Below are positions 16,740 through 25,023 of a DNA stretch of 32,701 bases, in pieces. Under the pieces are notes generated by a model, which did no database searches, had not been told where the DNA came from, and saw only the letters and a program-made list of their open reading frames with translations. The stretch's first letter is position 1, and the number at the start of each line of letters is the position of its first letter. This DNA comes from Azonexus sp. (GTDB lineage: Bacteria > Pseudomonadota > Gammaproteobacteria > Burkholderiales > Rhodocyclaceae): assembly GCA_030691385.1 (NCBI GenBank), contig JAUYEI010000084.1, forward strand, positions 1-32,701, written 5' to 3'. The position numbers and the translations under genes are program-made.

Positions 16740-17429
16740 TTACCAGATCGGCGTTTCCGCCGCCGGCGGCGGAGGCGGCTCGGGCAACCAGGCCCCGCTG
16801 GCGCCATAGACTGCAGCAGCGGCAACGATCAAGGCAACGATCGATACCTTCAGGCCGCCGCCCCTGGCTGGCTCGCCACTTACGCCCTCCTTCCAGCCGG
16901 TCAGCATGGGCTTGATCAGGTCGTCCTTCTTGAAGTGACCATGGAAGGCAACAGCAACAACATGGAGGACGACGAGGGCGATGAGCACGTTGGAAAGCAG
17001 GTGGTGGATGCCGGTCAGGCGGTCGCTCAGCACCTTGCTGACCAATTCGTACAGCGGGCCGACAAAGGCGATATCGTCGTTGGCGAACAGGCCGCTGGCG
17101 ACTTGCACGGTCAACAGGAAAATCAGGCTGAAAACGGAAAGCCCGCCCAGCGGATTGTGACCCAGGCCGCGCCATTCGCCTTTCAGATAAACCTTGATCC
17201 TGGCCGGCGTCGGGAAGAACTGGGCGAAGCGCGCGTAGGTCGAACCGGCGAAGCCCCAGACGAGACGAAAGGCAATAAGGCCGACGATGGCCAGACCGAT
17301 CTTGCCGTGCACGTCGATCAGCTTGCCGCCCACCTGCCCGCTGACGATGGCGACGACAAAGGCCAGTACGAGCAGCCAGTGAAACAGGCGGGTGGGCAGA
17401 TCCCAGAGGCGAATGCGTTGGCTGATCAT
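16740..17429 (-). CDS. Cytochrome b561-type di-heme membrane protein
   Basis: A 229-aa inner-membrane cytochrome b of the bacterial b561 / Ni-Fe hydrogenase b-subunit type. It begins RLWDLPTRLFHWLL with H17, then H41 (DVHGKIGL), H142/H143 (GIHHLLSN) and H156 (VVLHVVAV), which are the likely axial heme ligands over four membrane segments. A C-terminal proline-rich tail (PEPPPPPAAE) follows a fifth hydrophobic segment. It lies downstream of the cytochrome c' gene, with a hairpin terminator between them. The pairing suggests electron transfer between the quinone pool and the periplasmic cytochrome; that link is inferred from context only. Confidence 0.88.
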   Translation of the reverse strand: MISQRIRLWDLPTRLFHWLLVLAFVVAIVSGQVGGKLIDVHGKIGLAIVGLIAFRLVWGFAGSTYARFAQFFPTPARIKVYLKGEWRGLGHNPLGGLSVFSLIFLLTVQVASGLFANDDIAFVGPLYELVSKVLSDRLTGIHHLLSNVLIALVVLHVVAVAFHGHFKKDDLIKPMLTGWKEGVSGEPARGGGLKVSIVALIVAAAAVYGASGAWLPEPPPPPAAETPIW

Positions 17430-17451
17430 ATTCTTACCTTATCGGCTTCGT

Positions 17452-17477
17452 AAAAAACAGGCACCCGCAGGTGCCTG
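17452..17477 (-). terminator. Intrinsic terminator between cytochrome c' and cytochrome b561
   Basis: On the minus strand CAGGCACC / GGTGCCTG, an 8-bp perfect stem with a 4-base loop, is followed by TTTTTT. It sits 19 bp after the cytochrome c' stop and before the b561 gene, so the second gene would be expressed only by read-through, giving more cytochrome c' than b561. Confidence 0.85.
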
Positions 17478-17496
17478 TGCTGCGATTGGCGATGTC

Positions 17497-17955
17497 TTAT
17501 TTCTTGGCCTTGAAGTCGTCGTGACAGCCCTTGCAGGTATCGCCGAGTTTGCCCAATTGTGCGCCGACCGCGGCTGCGTCGCCGGTAGCGGCGACCTTGG
17601 CCATTTCGTTGGCTTCCTTGTTGAAGGCCATGGCGACCTTGCCGACCTTTTCCTTGTCGGTGAAGATGGCCGGCTTGGCGCGGGTTTCGTCCCAACCCTT
17701 GCCCTTGTCACTTCCCGGCACATACAACGCGCCCATGCCGGAATTGGCGATGGCCTGGATGGCGTTGGCGGCCTTGATGACTTCTTCCTTGTTGTAGGTG
17801 CCGCCTTCGACATTCATCTTGATACGACCCATGTTCCAGGCCATGAAGCCGTAGCCCGACTGACGGAACTTGATGGCGTCTTCAACCTTGACCTGGGCAG
17901 CGGCGGTGCCAGCCAGAGCAAGGGTCAGCAGGGCGAGCAGAAGCTTCGATTTCAT
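17497..17955 (-). CDS. Cytochrome c' (periplasmic, four-helix bundle)
   Basis: A 152-aa precursor with a clear signal peptide (MKSKLLLALLTLALAGTAAA, cleavage after residue 20) and one C-terminal heme-binding site, C141-K-G-C-H145, in the usual place for class II cytochromes c. The mature start VEDAIKFRQSGYGFMAWNMG also fits the family, where helix A supplies the residue on the distal heme face. Cytochromes c' bind NO and CO and are linked to nitric-oxide tolerance in denitrifiers. Length is typical. It is the first gene of the pair with the b561 gene, and a T-tracted hairpin follows it. Confidence 0.93.
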   Translation of the reverse strand: MKSKLLLALLTLALAGTAAAQVKVEDAIKFRQSGYGFMAWNMGRIKMNVEGGTYNKEEVIKAANAIQAIANSGMGALYVPGSDKGKGWDETRAKPAIFTDKEKVGKVAMAFNKEANEMAKVAATGDAAAVGAQLGKLGDTCKGCHDDFKAKK

Positions 17956-18033
17956 TGAGTTTTCTCCGTTGTTATTGAGGAAAGAAGGGATACACCCGGT
18001 AAACGACGGCCGGCCGCCATTTATTCCACAAGA

Positions 18034-18050
18034 ATTATAAGTTTCTTATA
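18034..18050 (-). promoter_or_regulatory. Possible promoter and inverted-repeat operator of the cytochrome c' gene
   Basis: On the minus strand TATAAT (18039-18034) could be a -10 box. It is overlapped by a perfect inverted repeat TATAAG-TTT-CTTATA (18036-18050). This position suits a repressor such as an NO-responsive Rrf2-type regulator, but the site does not clearly match a known consensus. No strong -35 is seen. Confidence 0.35.
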
Positions 18051-18117
18051 TGACGGATTTTCTGCTTTACGCTGAGCGTTTTTCATGCCGCCGTTGAGCT
18101 ATTTTGAAGAGCCCGCG

Positions 18118-18435
18118 TCAGACGGCAAAGACATGCTTGACGCGCAGCGCCGGCCCGCCCTGCTCAATGGCGATCAAGCGGGCGATGTTGGGGTGCTTGC
18201 CCGGGTTGGCGCGCTCGTCTTCGGTGTGCTCGGCGAAGATTTCCAGACCCTTCTTCGCGGCCTCGACGTTGATCGAGCCGAAGGTCTGCGCCAGATGGTT
18301 ATAAACGGCCAGCGAACCCTGGCTGCCGGCCTTGTTTTCGATGCTGGCGACGACGTTGCCGTCGGCGTCGAGCAGGTTGATCGCAGCCAGATGAGAGATG
18401 CCCGGGAGTTTTTTCAGGTTTTCGGCAAAAGACAT
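18118..18435 (-). CDS. DUF2322 family protein
   Basis: A 105-aa soluble protein without signal or membrane segments. The pattern ENLKKLPGISHLAAINLLDA, IENKAGSQGSLAVYNHL and GLEIFAEHTEDERANPGKHP matches DUF2322 as I recall it, a small family in beta- and gammaproteobacteria with no established function. It lies downstream of the purB and zinc-ribbon genes on the same strand, separated by 105 bp that include a TAG-rich repeat. Confidence 0.75.
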   Translation of the reverse strand: MSFAENLKKLPGISHLAAINLLDADGNVVASIENKAGSQGSLAVYNHLAQTFGSINVEAAKKGLEIFAEHTEDERANPGKHPNIARLIAIEQGGPALRVKHVFAV

Positions 18436-18504
18436 TTTAGTTGTTAGTCGGTGGTGGCGTTTGGTTAAGGATTGGCTCGGCGCTACGCGGCCGCATTCGG
18501 TTTT

Positions 18505-18540
18505 GCTAACAGCTAATGACTAGCCGCTAGCAACTAGCAC
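18505..18540. repeat. CTAGC/TAGTTG-rich short repeat cluster
   Basis: GCTAACAGCTAATGACTAGC followed by CGCTAGCAACTAGCACC consists of partly repeated and inverted TAGC/ACTAGC words. A related half, TTAGTTGTTAGTCGG, is at 18434-18448. It resembles the larger inverted repeat at 24961-25020 and fills the gap between the DUF2322 and zinc-ribbon genes. Confidence 0.55.
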
Positions 18541-18816
18541 CTATTTCCATTCCCGCTTGGCTTTGACCAGGCCGATGATCAACCCGGTCGTGAAGGTGAT
18601 GGCCGGCACGATGAAGGCAATCGCCTTGATGCCGCGTTCGGCGCCAAAGTCAAAGAGCAGCCAGGCGGCCGGCAGCAGGCCGAGAAACAGGCCGATCAAC
18701 CCGCCCCGGATGCCGCCGGCGATGACCTGTCGATCCGTCGTCTTGCGCTCACCGGTGCAGTGCGGACAGTAAATGGCGTCGGCCGGCACTTCCTGGCCGC
18801 ATTTGCTGCACTTCAT
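18541..18816 (-). CDS. Small zinc-ribbon membrane protein
   Basis: A 91-aa protein. The N terminus MKCSKCGQEVPADAIYCPHC has two CxxC knuckles (C3/C6 and C17/C20) that form a zinc ribbon. Two hydrophobic segments follow, about residues 33-53 and 64-84, and the end is basic (KAKREWK). The ribbon should face the cytoplasm. Its ATG lies one base after the purB stop (TGACATG), so it is translationally coupled to purB. The function is unknown; many bacteria carry such one-ribbon membrane proteins. Confidence 0.8.
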   Translation of the reverse strand: MKCSKCGQEVPADAIYCPHCTGERKTTDRQVIAGGIRGGLIGLFLGLLPAAWLLFDFGAERGIKAIAFIVPAITFTTGLIIGLVKAKREWK

Positions 18817-18817
18817 G

Positions 18818-20215
<1,398 letters not shown>

Positions 20216-20246
20216 TTACCCGCCCGGCGAAGCCGTCGCCATACGC

Positions 20247-20252
20247 TATAAT
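20247..20252 (+). promoter_or_regulatory. Likely -10 box of gst (TATAAT)
   Basis: A perfect TATAAT lies 27 bp before the gst start codon within the 94-bp divergent gap to purB. No clear -35 is found at 16-18 bp. Confidence 0.5.
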
Positions 20253-20279
20253 CGAACTCCCCAAATCAGAGAGCGCACG

Positions 20280-20888
20280 ATGAAGCTGATCGGCTCCCAT
20301 ACCAGCCCCTTCGTACGCAAAGTGCGGATCGTGCTGGCCGAAAAAAAGATCGACTACGAATTCGTCATCGATTCACCGTGGACGGAAGACAGCAAGGTTC
20401 CCGACATCAACCCGCTGGGCAAGATCCCCGTGCTGCTGCTCGACGACCATACCCCGCTCTTCGACTCGCGCGTCATCGTCGAGTACATCGACAACGTCAC
20501 GCCCAACAACAAGCTGTTTCCGGCCCCCAATCGCGAGCGCACCGAGGTCAAGCGCTGGGAAGCGCTGGCCGACGGCGTGCTCGATGCGGCGGTCAGCGCC
20601 CTGCTCGAAGGCAAGCGCCCGAAAAAGGAGCAAAGCGCCGGCTGGATAGCACGCCAGCACGACAAGGTGGCGCGCGGCCTCGCCTTCATGGCGACCGAAC
20701 TCGGCGACAAGAGCTTCTGCATGGGCACCCACATCTCGATGGGCGACATGGCCGTCGGCACCGCCCTCGGTTACCTGCGCTTCCGCTTCCCGGAAATCAA
20801 CTGGCCGGAAAGCCACCCGAACCTCGGCAAGCTCTACGACAAGCTCATGCTGCGCCCGTCCTTCGCGGATACCGTGCCGCACGACTGA
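20280..20888 (+). CDS. Glutathione S-transferase, YibF-like
   Basis: A 202-aa cytosolic GST. The thioredoxin-like N domain starts MKLIGSHTSPFVRKVRIVLA, with the S/T-SP-F motif that positions glutathione, NPLGKIPVL carrying the cis-proline loop near residues 43-51, and DSRVIVEYID near 61-70. The helical C domain includes SMGDMAVGTALGYL. This pattern matches the YibF-type GSTs of proteobacteria, whose physiological substrate is unclear. The ATG at 20280 follows GAGAGCG and a -10 box; the longer in-frame extension to 20175 would overlap purB and is rejected. A strong terminator follows. Confidence 0.9.
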   Translation: MKLIGSHTSPFVRKVRIVLAEKKIDYEFVIDSPWTEDSKVPDINPLGKIPVLLLDDHTPLFDSRVIVEYIDNVTPNNKLFPAPNRERTEVKRWEALADGVLDAAVSALLEGKRPKKEQSAGWIARQHDKVARGLAFMATELGDKSFCMGTHISMGDMAVGTALGYLRFRFPEINWPESHPNLGKLYDKLMLRPSFADTVPHD

Positions 20889-20912
20889 AACACCGGATCA
20901 GCCATAACGACA

Positions 20913-20941
20913 GGGGTGCCCGCGGGCACCCCTTGTTTTTT
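20913..20941 (+). terminator. Strong intrinsic terminator after gst
   Basis: GGGGTGCCCGCGGGCACCCC, a perfect GC-rich palindromic stem, is followed by TTGTTTTTT. It lies 24 bp after the gst stop. Confidence 0.9.
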
Positions 20942-21039
20942 GCGGAACGAAATCACGATCGGCCTTGTTTCAAATGAACCCCTGAGCCAATCTGGCAGTC
21001 AACTCTTTAGACCCGATAACCGGCGCGAGGCATAAAACT

Positions 21040-21645
21040 GTGAAAACCATACCCGATGATGTACCGATGCAGAAAGTCGCCCTCTCGCTGGCCACTGCGC
21101 TGGGCGCGCGCGATCTGCACACCCGGGCGCATTCCGACCGGGTCGTCCAGCTCTCGACCGAAATGGGTCAGCACATCGAACTCTCGGATGAAGAGCTGGA
21201 AATGCTCGCCTTGGGCGCGCAATTTCACGATCTGGGCAAGATTGGCATTCCCGACAATGTATTGCGCAAACCAGCCGCTTTCGAAGAAGACGAATGGATC
21301 TGCATGAAGCAGCATGCGGTGATCGGCGAACAGATCATTCTCGCCATCAATGGCGAACAATCGCCGGCCATCGCCCGCACCGTGCGCCATCACCATGAAC
21401 ATTTCGATGGTTCAGGCTATCCGGACGGACTGCGCGGAACGGACATTCCGCTCTATTCGCGGATCATCTCGCTGGCCGACAGCTACGACGCAATGGTCGA
21501 AACCCGGGCCTACCACCCGCCACGCCGGCACCAGGAAGTCATGGCCATCCTGGACAGAGAGGCCGGGAGCAAACATGATCCCGACCTGCTCAATGCCTTC
21601 CGGGTCATTATCGAAAAATCGTCGATGCGCGGCCAGGACGGCTGA
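21040..21645 (+). CDS. Stand-alone HD-GYP domain protein (putative c-di-GMP phosphodiesterase)
   Basis: A 201-aa soluble protein consisting almost only of the HD-GYP domain. It shows HTRAHSDRVVQLS near residue 27, the HD pair in FHDLGKIGIPDNVL near 63-76, HHHEHFDGSGYPDGL near 117-131, and the metal-binding region SLADSYDAM. All core metal ligands appear intact, so it is probably active. The late YR-containing motif is changed to AYHPPRRHQ. The start is the GTG at 21040 with GAGG 9 bp upstream. No receiver or sensor domain is attached, so control must come from expression or a partner. It converges with mnmA. Confidence 0.88.
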   Translation: MKTIPDDVPMQKVALSLATALGARDLHTRAHSDRVVQLSTEMGQHIELSDEELEMLALGAQFHDLGKIGIPDNVLRKPAAFEEDEWICMKQHAVIGEQIILAINGEQSPAIARTVRHHHEHFDGSGYPDGLRGTDIPLYSRIISLADSYDAMVETRAYHPPRRHQEVMAILDREAGSKHDPDLLNAFRVIIEKSSMRGQDG

Positions 21646-21656
21646 ACGCGTTCAGC
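21641..21656. terminator. 16-bp perfect palindrome spanning two convergent stop codons
   Basis: GCTGAACGCGTTCAGC contains the TGA of the HD-GYP gene on the plus strand and the TGA of mnmA on the minus strand, placed symmetrically. It can form a hairpin between converging transcripts but has no T-run. Confidence 0.4.
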
Positions 21657-22749
21657 GGATGACCCCGCCCCCCAGGCAGACGCGGCTCTCGTAGAGCACC
21701 ACCGACTGCCCCGGCGTGAGCGCCCACTGGGGCTCGGCAAAGCGGATTTCGCAGCTTTCACCATCGACACGTTCGACCTCGCAGGCTTGATCCACCGTCC
21801 GGTAACGCGGCTTGGCGGTATAAACCCAGTGCGTATGCGGCGCCTGCGCCGACACCCATGAAAGCTGCTCGGCGACCAGATCGTCTCGCAGCAGGGCCGG
21901 ATGGTCGTGCCCTTGGACGACGTACAGCACATTTTTTTCCATGTCCTTGCCGACCACGAACCAGGCGTCGTGATCGCCGCCGCCGGGCTGACCTTTTTCC
22001 TTGAGGCCGCCAATGTGCAGGCCCTTGCGCTGCCCCATGGTGTGGAACATCAGGCCGTCGTGCTCGCCGAGCACCTTGCCGTCATCGAGGCGGCGGATTT
22101 CGCCTTTCTTGGGCGGCAGGTAGCGACTGAGAAAATCCTTGAACGGCCGTTCGCCGATGAAACAAATGCCGGTCGAATCCTTCTTCGCCGCGACGTGCAA
22201 GCCTTCGGCCTCGGCGATCTTGCGCACTTCGCGCTTGTAGATGTCGGCCAGCGGAAAAAGCGTTTTCGACAACTGCGCCTGATTCAGGCGATAAAGAAAA
22301 TAGCTCTGGTCCTTGGTCCCGTCCTCGGCCTTGAGCAGCTGGAATTCGCCGTTGAATTCGCGCACGCCGGCGTAGTGGCCGGTGGCGATCTTGTCGGCGC
22401 CGAGTTGCATGGCGTGGTCGAGGAAGGCCTTGAACTTGATTTCGGAATTGCACAGGATGTCCGGATTCGGCGTCCGCCCGGCCTGGTATTCGCGCAGGAA
22501 CTCGGCGAAGACGCGCTCGCGGTATTCGCCGGCGAAATTGACCACCTCGACGTCGATGCCGATACGGTCGGCGACGCTCATCACGTCGATCAGATCCTGG
22601 CGCGACGAACAGTATTCCTCGGTGTCGTCGTCTTCCCAGTTCTTCATGAACAGGCCGATCACCTTCCAGCCCTGCTGCTTCAACAGCAAGGCCGCCACGG
22701 ACGAATCAACGCCGCCGGACAAACCGACGACCACAGTTTTTTCAGACAT
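21652..22749 (-). CDS. mnmA: tRNA-specific 2-thiouridylase
   Basis: MnmA adenylates U34 of Lys, Glu and Gln tRNAs and transfers sulfur relayed by Tus proteins. The protein (365 aa) has the PP-loop SGGVDSS at 11-17, the NWEDDD motif near 37-42, the first catalytic cysteine C100 ([13 protein letters not shown]) and the second C196 (STGICFIGE), plus the C-terminal beta-barrel region [13 protein letters not shown]. The start MSEKTVVV at 22749 is chosen by family alignment and the AAAGGGGC upstream. It overlaps the stop of the preceding secreted-protein gene by 8 bp. A longer in-frame start lies inside that gene and is rejected. Confidence 0.97.
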   Translation of the reverse strand: MSEKTVVVGLSGGVDSSVAALLLKQQGWKVIGLFMKNWEDDDTEEYCSSRQDLIDVMSVADRIGIDVEVVNFAGEYRERVFAEFLREYQAGRTPNPDILCNSEIKFKAFLDHAMQLGADKIATGHYAGVREFNGEFQLLKAEDGTKDQSYFLYRLNQAQLSKTLFPLADIYKREVRKIAEAEGLHVAAKKDSTGICFIGERPFKDFLSRYLPPKKGEIRRLDDGKVLGEHDGLMFHTMGQRKGLHIGGLKEKGQPGGGDHDAWFVVGKDMEKNVLYVVQGHDHPALLRDDLVAEQLSWVSAQAPHTHWVYTAKPRYRTVDQACEVERVDGESCEIRFAEPQWALTPGQSVVLYESRVCLGGGVIR

Positions 22750-23296
22750 CGGGCCCAGCCCCTTTCTTCCATTCACCCAGCGGCAAAACCACCGCCGGCT
22801 GTCCATTATCGACGAACCAGCTATCGACGACGAAGCGCGGCGCTTCGCCATCCATTTTTTCCTCGATCACCGCTGACCAGTGCACGAAAAACACCGTGAT
22901 GGCGTCCCGCGCCACCGGTTCAAGAACCCTGTGCCAACGCAGGTAGCCGCGCGCTTCGAGCAGCTTGAGCAGGCGCGTCGTCGAGGTCGAATGATCGATG
23001 CAGTCCATCTTGCCCGAGACATGGCCGTCGGCGTAATTGCCGCCACGGTCGTTGTGGATGTCCGACTGCTCGCCAGCCCAGGCGTAGAGAAGGCCGATCG
23101 CCTCCGATATCATTTTTCGCTCATTTTCCGGGTTGACCGTGGAAATGAGCATGCGCCGCACCTCGCCGAACTGCCCCTCGGTGTAGCGGATATCCGCCTG
23201 CACCAGGCACCCGTAGCCGTAGCAGATGCGCACCGTTTCATCGGCCGCAACCGCGCCCGGAAGCGCCAGCAACAAGGCGAGCAGCCAGCGACGCAT
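22742..23296 (-). CDS. Secreted protein of unknown function (184 aa)
   Basis: I do not recognise this family. The start [18 protein letters not shown] is a typical Sec signal peptide, so the mature protein is periplasmic. It contains a cysteine pair ([10 protein letters not shown]) near residues 24-31 and a third cysteine in [11 protein letters not shown] near 97, a CxxH arrangement that resembles a catalytic or redox motif but cannot be assigned. The ATG overlaps the Nudix gene stop by one base (TGATG), and its stop lies within the mnmA start region, so it is co-translated between two housekeeping genes. A copy of the dispersed GGTTGACCGT repeat is embedded in frame ([12 protein letters not shown]). 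Confidence 0.75.
   Translation of the reverse strand: MRRWLLALLLALPGAVAADETVRICYGYGCLVQADIRYTEGQFGEVRRMLISTVNPENERKMISEAIGLLYAWAGEQSDIHNDRGGNYADGHVSGKMDCIDHSTSTTRLLKLLEARGYLRWHRVLEPVARDAITVFFVHWSAVIEEKMDGEAPRFVVDSWFVDNGQPAVVLPLGEWKKGAGPDV
23111..23147 (+). repeat. Dispersed GGTTGACCGT repeat inside the secreted-protein gene
   Basis: CATTTTTCGCTCATTTTCCG followed by GGTTGACCGTGGAAATG aligns over about 37 bp without gaps to the copies after ppk and DUF2784, including the CATTTTTCGC half. It lies antisense within the coding frame. Confidence 0.75.
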
Positions 23297-23757
23297 CAGT
23301 CGTAATGCACGAGCAGGTCGAGCGGGTATTGCTTGCCGGCAATGAAATCCTCGATGCACTGGAGGATCAGCGGGCTGCGGTGCCTTTCCTGCGTCGACCT
23401 GACTTCGTCGAGCGTCAGCCAGCGGGCAGCAACAATACCTTCATCAAGCGGCCGATCGGCCTCATAACCGTGTAATTCGCCAGCGAAGGCGAAGCGCAGG
23501 TAGGTCGCATCGTCCTTGGTCGGATGCGTCCAGTTATAGACGCCGACCAGATGCGTCGGCTTGAAGTGGTAGGCGGTTTCTTCGAGCGCCTCGCGGACCA
23601 CGGCAGCGAGCAAGGACTCGCCCTTCTCAAGATGGCCGGCCGGCTGGTTGAAGGCCAGTCCGGCCTCGGTTTCTTCCTCGACCAGCAGGAATTTGCCGTC
23701 ACGCTGGACAACGGCGGCGACGGTGACATGGGGTTTCCAGATCATGCTCGGGTTCAA
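23296..23757 (-). CDS. nudJ: NudJ-like Nudix hydrolase
   Basis: A 153-aa cytosolic phosphohydrolase. The Nudix box at about residues 41-63 reads GHLEKGESLLAAVVREALEETAY, that is Gx5Ex7REx2EE, with alanine where the last glycycl position usually is. PHVTVAAVVQRDGKFLLVEE and HYHFKPTHLVGVYNWTHP-like segments follow the NudJ pattern. NudJ-type enzymes remove phosphate from nucleoside and thiamine-precursor pyrophosphates. Synteny with mnmA, as in E. coli, supports the name. A second ATG (MIWKPHV) 12 bp downstream is an alternative start. It is the first gene of the nudJ, secreted protein, mnmA unit. Confidence 0.85.
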   Translation of the reverse strand: MNPSMIWKPHVTVAAVVQRDGKFLLVEEETEAGLAFNQPAGHLEKGESLLAAVVREALEETAYHFKPTHLVGVYNWTHPTKDDATYLRFAFAGELHGYEADRPLDEGIVAARWLTLDEVRSTQERHRSPLILQCIEDFIAGKQYPLDLLVHYD

Positions 23758-23792
23758 TCGGCAAAGGCGCTATTTTACCCGCTGATTTCGGC

Positions 23793-23798
23793 TAGAAT
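23793..23798 (+). promoter_or_regulatory. Likely -10 box of ilvE (TAGAAT)
   Basis: TAGAAT lies 36 bp before the ilvE ATG, in the 77-bp divergent gap to the Nudix gene. ACGGAGAA at 23820-23827 is the Shine-Dalgarno. No clear -35 is seen. Confidence 0.45.
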
Positions 23799-23834
23799 TA
23801 TGGGCTTTTACAGGCGCAACACGGAGAATCGAAC

Positions 23835-24755
23835 ATGTCCATGTCGGATCGCGACGGCTTTATTTGGCAAGACGGCAAACTGGTGCCCTGGCGCGAAGCC
23901 ACCACCCACGTCCTCACCCACTCCCTGCACTACGGGATGAGTGTCTTCGAGGGCGTCCGTGCCTACAAGACCGAACGCGGCACCGCCATCTTCCGCCTGG
24001 AAGAGCACACCGACCGCCTGTTCAACTCCGCCCACATCTTCCAGATGGTCATGCCTTTCGACAAGGCGACCATCAACGAAGCGCACAAGGAAGTGCTGCG
24101 CGCCAACAAGCTCGAATCCGGCTACCTGCGTCCGATTGCCTTCTACGGCTCGGAAAAGATGGGCGTCTCGCCGAAGGGCGCCAAGGTCCATGTCGCCATC
24201 GCCGCCTGGCCGTGGGGCGCCTACCTCGGCGAAGAAGGCCTGGAGCGCGGCATTCGCGTCAAGGTGTCGAGTTTCACCCGCCACCACGTCAATATCTCGA
24301 TGGTCCGCGCCAAGGCCTCGGGCCACTACATCAATTCCATCCTGGCCAATAACGAAGTGACCAACGAAGGTTACGACGAAGCCATGCTGCTCGACCCTGA
24401 AGGCTACGTCGCCGAAGGTGCCGGCGAGAACCTGTTCATCGTCAAGAAGGGCAAGCTGTACACGCCGGACCTGACCTCCTGCCTGGAAGGCATTACCCGC
24501 GCCACCGTGCTGCAGATCGCCGAAGAGCTGGGCCTTGCCGTCCAGGAAAAACGCATCACCCGCGACGAAGTCTATTGCTGCGACGAAGCCTTCTTCACCG
24601 GCACCGCAGCCGAAGTCACGCCGATCCGCGAACTCGACGGCCGGCAGATCGGCATCGGCCGCCGCGGCCCGATCACCGAGAAGATCCAGGCCAAGTATTT
24701 CGACGTGGTCTATGGCCGCTCGGCCCAGCACGACAACTGGCTGGCCTACATTTAA
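23835..24755 (+). CDS. ilvE: Branched-chain amino acid aminotransferase
   Basis: A class IV PLP aminotransferase that carries out the last step of valine, leucine and isoleucine synthesis using glutamate. The protein (306 aa) shows THSLHYGMSVFEGVRAY near residues 28-44, the PLP lysine K160 in VRAKASGHYINS, the class IV signature EGYVAEGAGENLF near 190-202, and EGITRATVLQIAEELG. All match proteobacterial IlvE. It starts the plus-strand run ilvE, zf-CHCC, waaF, NTF2-like, hydrolase; the zf-CHCC gene starts 16 bp after it. Confidence 0.96.
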   Translation: MSMSDRDGFIWQDGKLVPWREATTHVLTHSLHYGMSVFEGVRAYKTERGTAIFRLEEHTDRLFNSAHIFQMVMPFDKATINEAHKEVLRANKLESGYLRPIAFYGSEKMGVSPKGAKVHVAIAAWPWGAYLGEEGLERGIRVKVSSFTRHHVNISMVRAKASGHYINSILANNEVTNEGYDEAMLLDPEGYVAEGAGENLFIVKKGKLYTPDLTSCLEGITRATVLQIAEELGLAVQEKRITRDEVYCCDEAFFTGTAAEVTPIRELDGRQIGIGRRGPITEKIQAKYFDVVYGRSAQHDNWLAYI

Positions 24756-24771
24756 GTTCAGGGAGAACGAG

Positions 24772-24960
24772 ATGTCCGACAACAAGACCGTTGAAATCAC
24801 CGCCCACGACCTGCCGCTGCACTGCCCGACGCCGAGCGTCGCGCTGTGGAGCCAGCATCCGCGCGTCTTCCTCGACGTCCTGAAGACCGGCGAAGTGACC
24901 TGCCCGTACTGCTCGACCAAGTACGTCTTCACGGGCGAAGCGCCCAAGGGGCACCACTGA
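24772..24960 (+). CDS. zf-CHCC zinc-finger protein (NDUFS6-like)
   Basis: A 62-aa protein with one zinc site formed by C18 (LHCPTP), H29 (SQHPRVFLDV), C44 and C47 (TCPYCSTKYVF). This is the Cys-His-Cys-Cys finger shared with the mitochondrial complex I subunit NDUFS6. In betaproteobacteria it commonly follows ilvE. The role is unproven; a part in respiratory complex assembly is inferred from homology. The ATG at 24772 follows GGGAGAACGAG. Confidence 0.9.
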   Translation: MSDNKTVEITAHDLPLHCPTPSVALWSQHPRVFLDVLKTGEVTCPYCSTKYVFTGEAPKGHH

Positions 24961-25020
24961 TAGTCGCTAGTAGCAAGTCGTTAGTTGCTAGCAACTAACA
25001 ACTAGTAACTACCGACTAGC
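24961..25020. repeat. 60-bp imperfect inverted repeat before waaF
   Basis: The centre GTTAGTTGCTAGCAACTAAC is a perfect 20-bp palindrome (24980-24999). The arms extend outward as TAGTCG-TAGT on the left and ACTA-CGACTA on the right with some mismatches. It fills the whole gap between the zf-CHCC and waaF genes and ends 3 bp before the waaF ATG, leaving no normal Shine-Dalgarno. It is related in wording to 18505-18540. Confidence 0.75.
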
Positions 25021-25023
25021 TTT

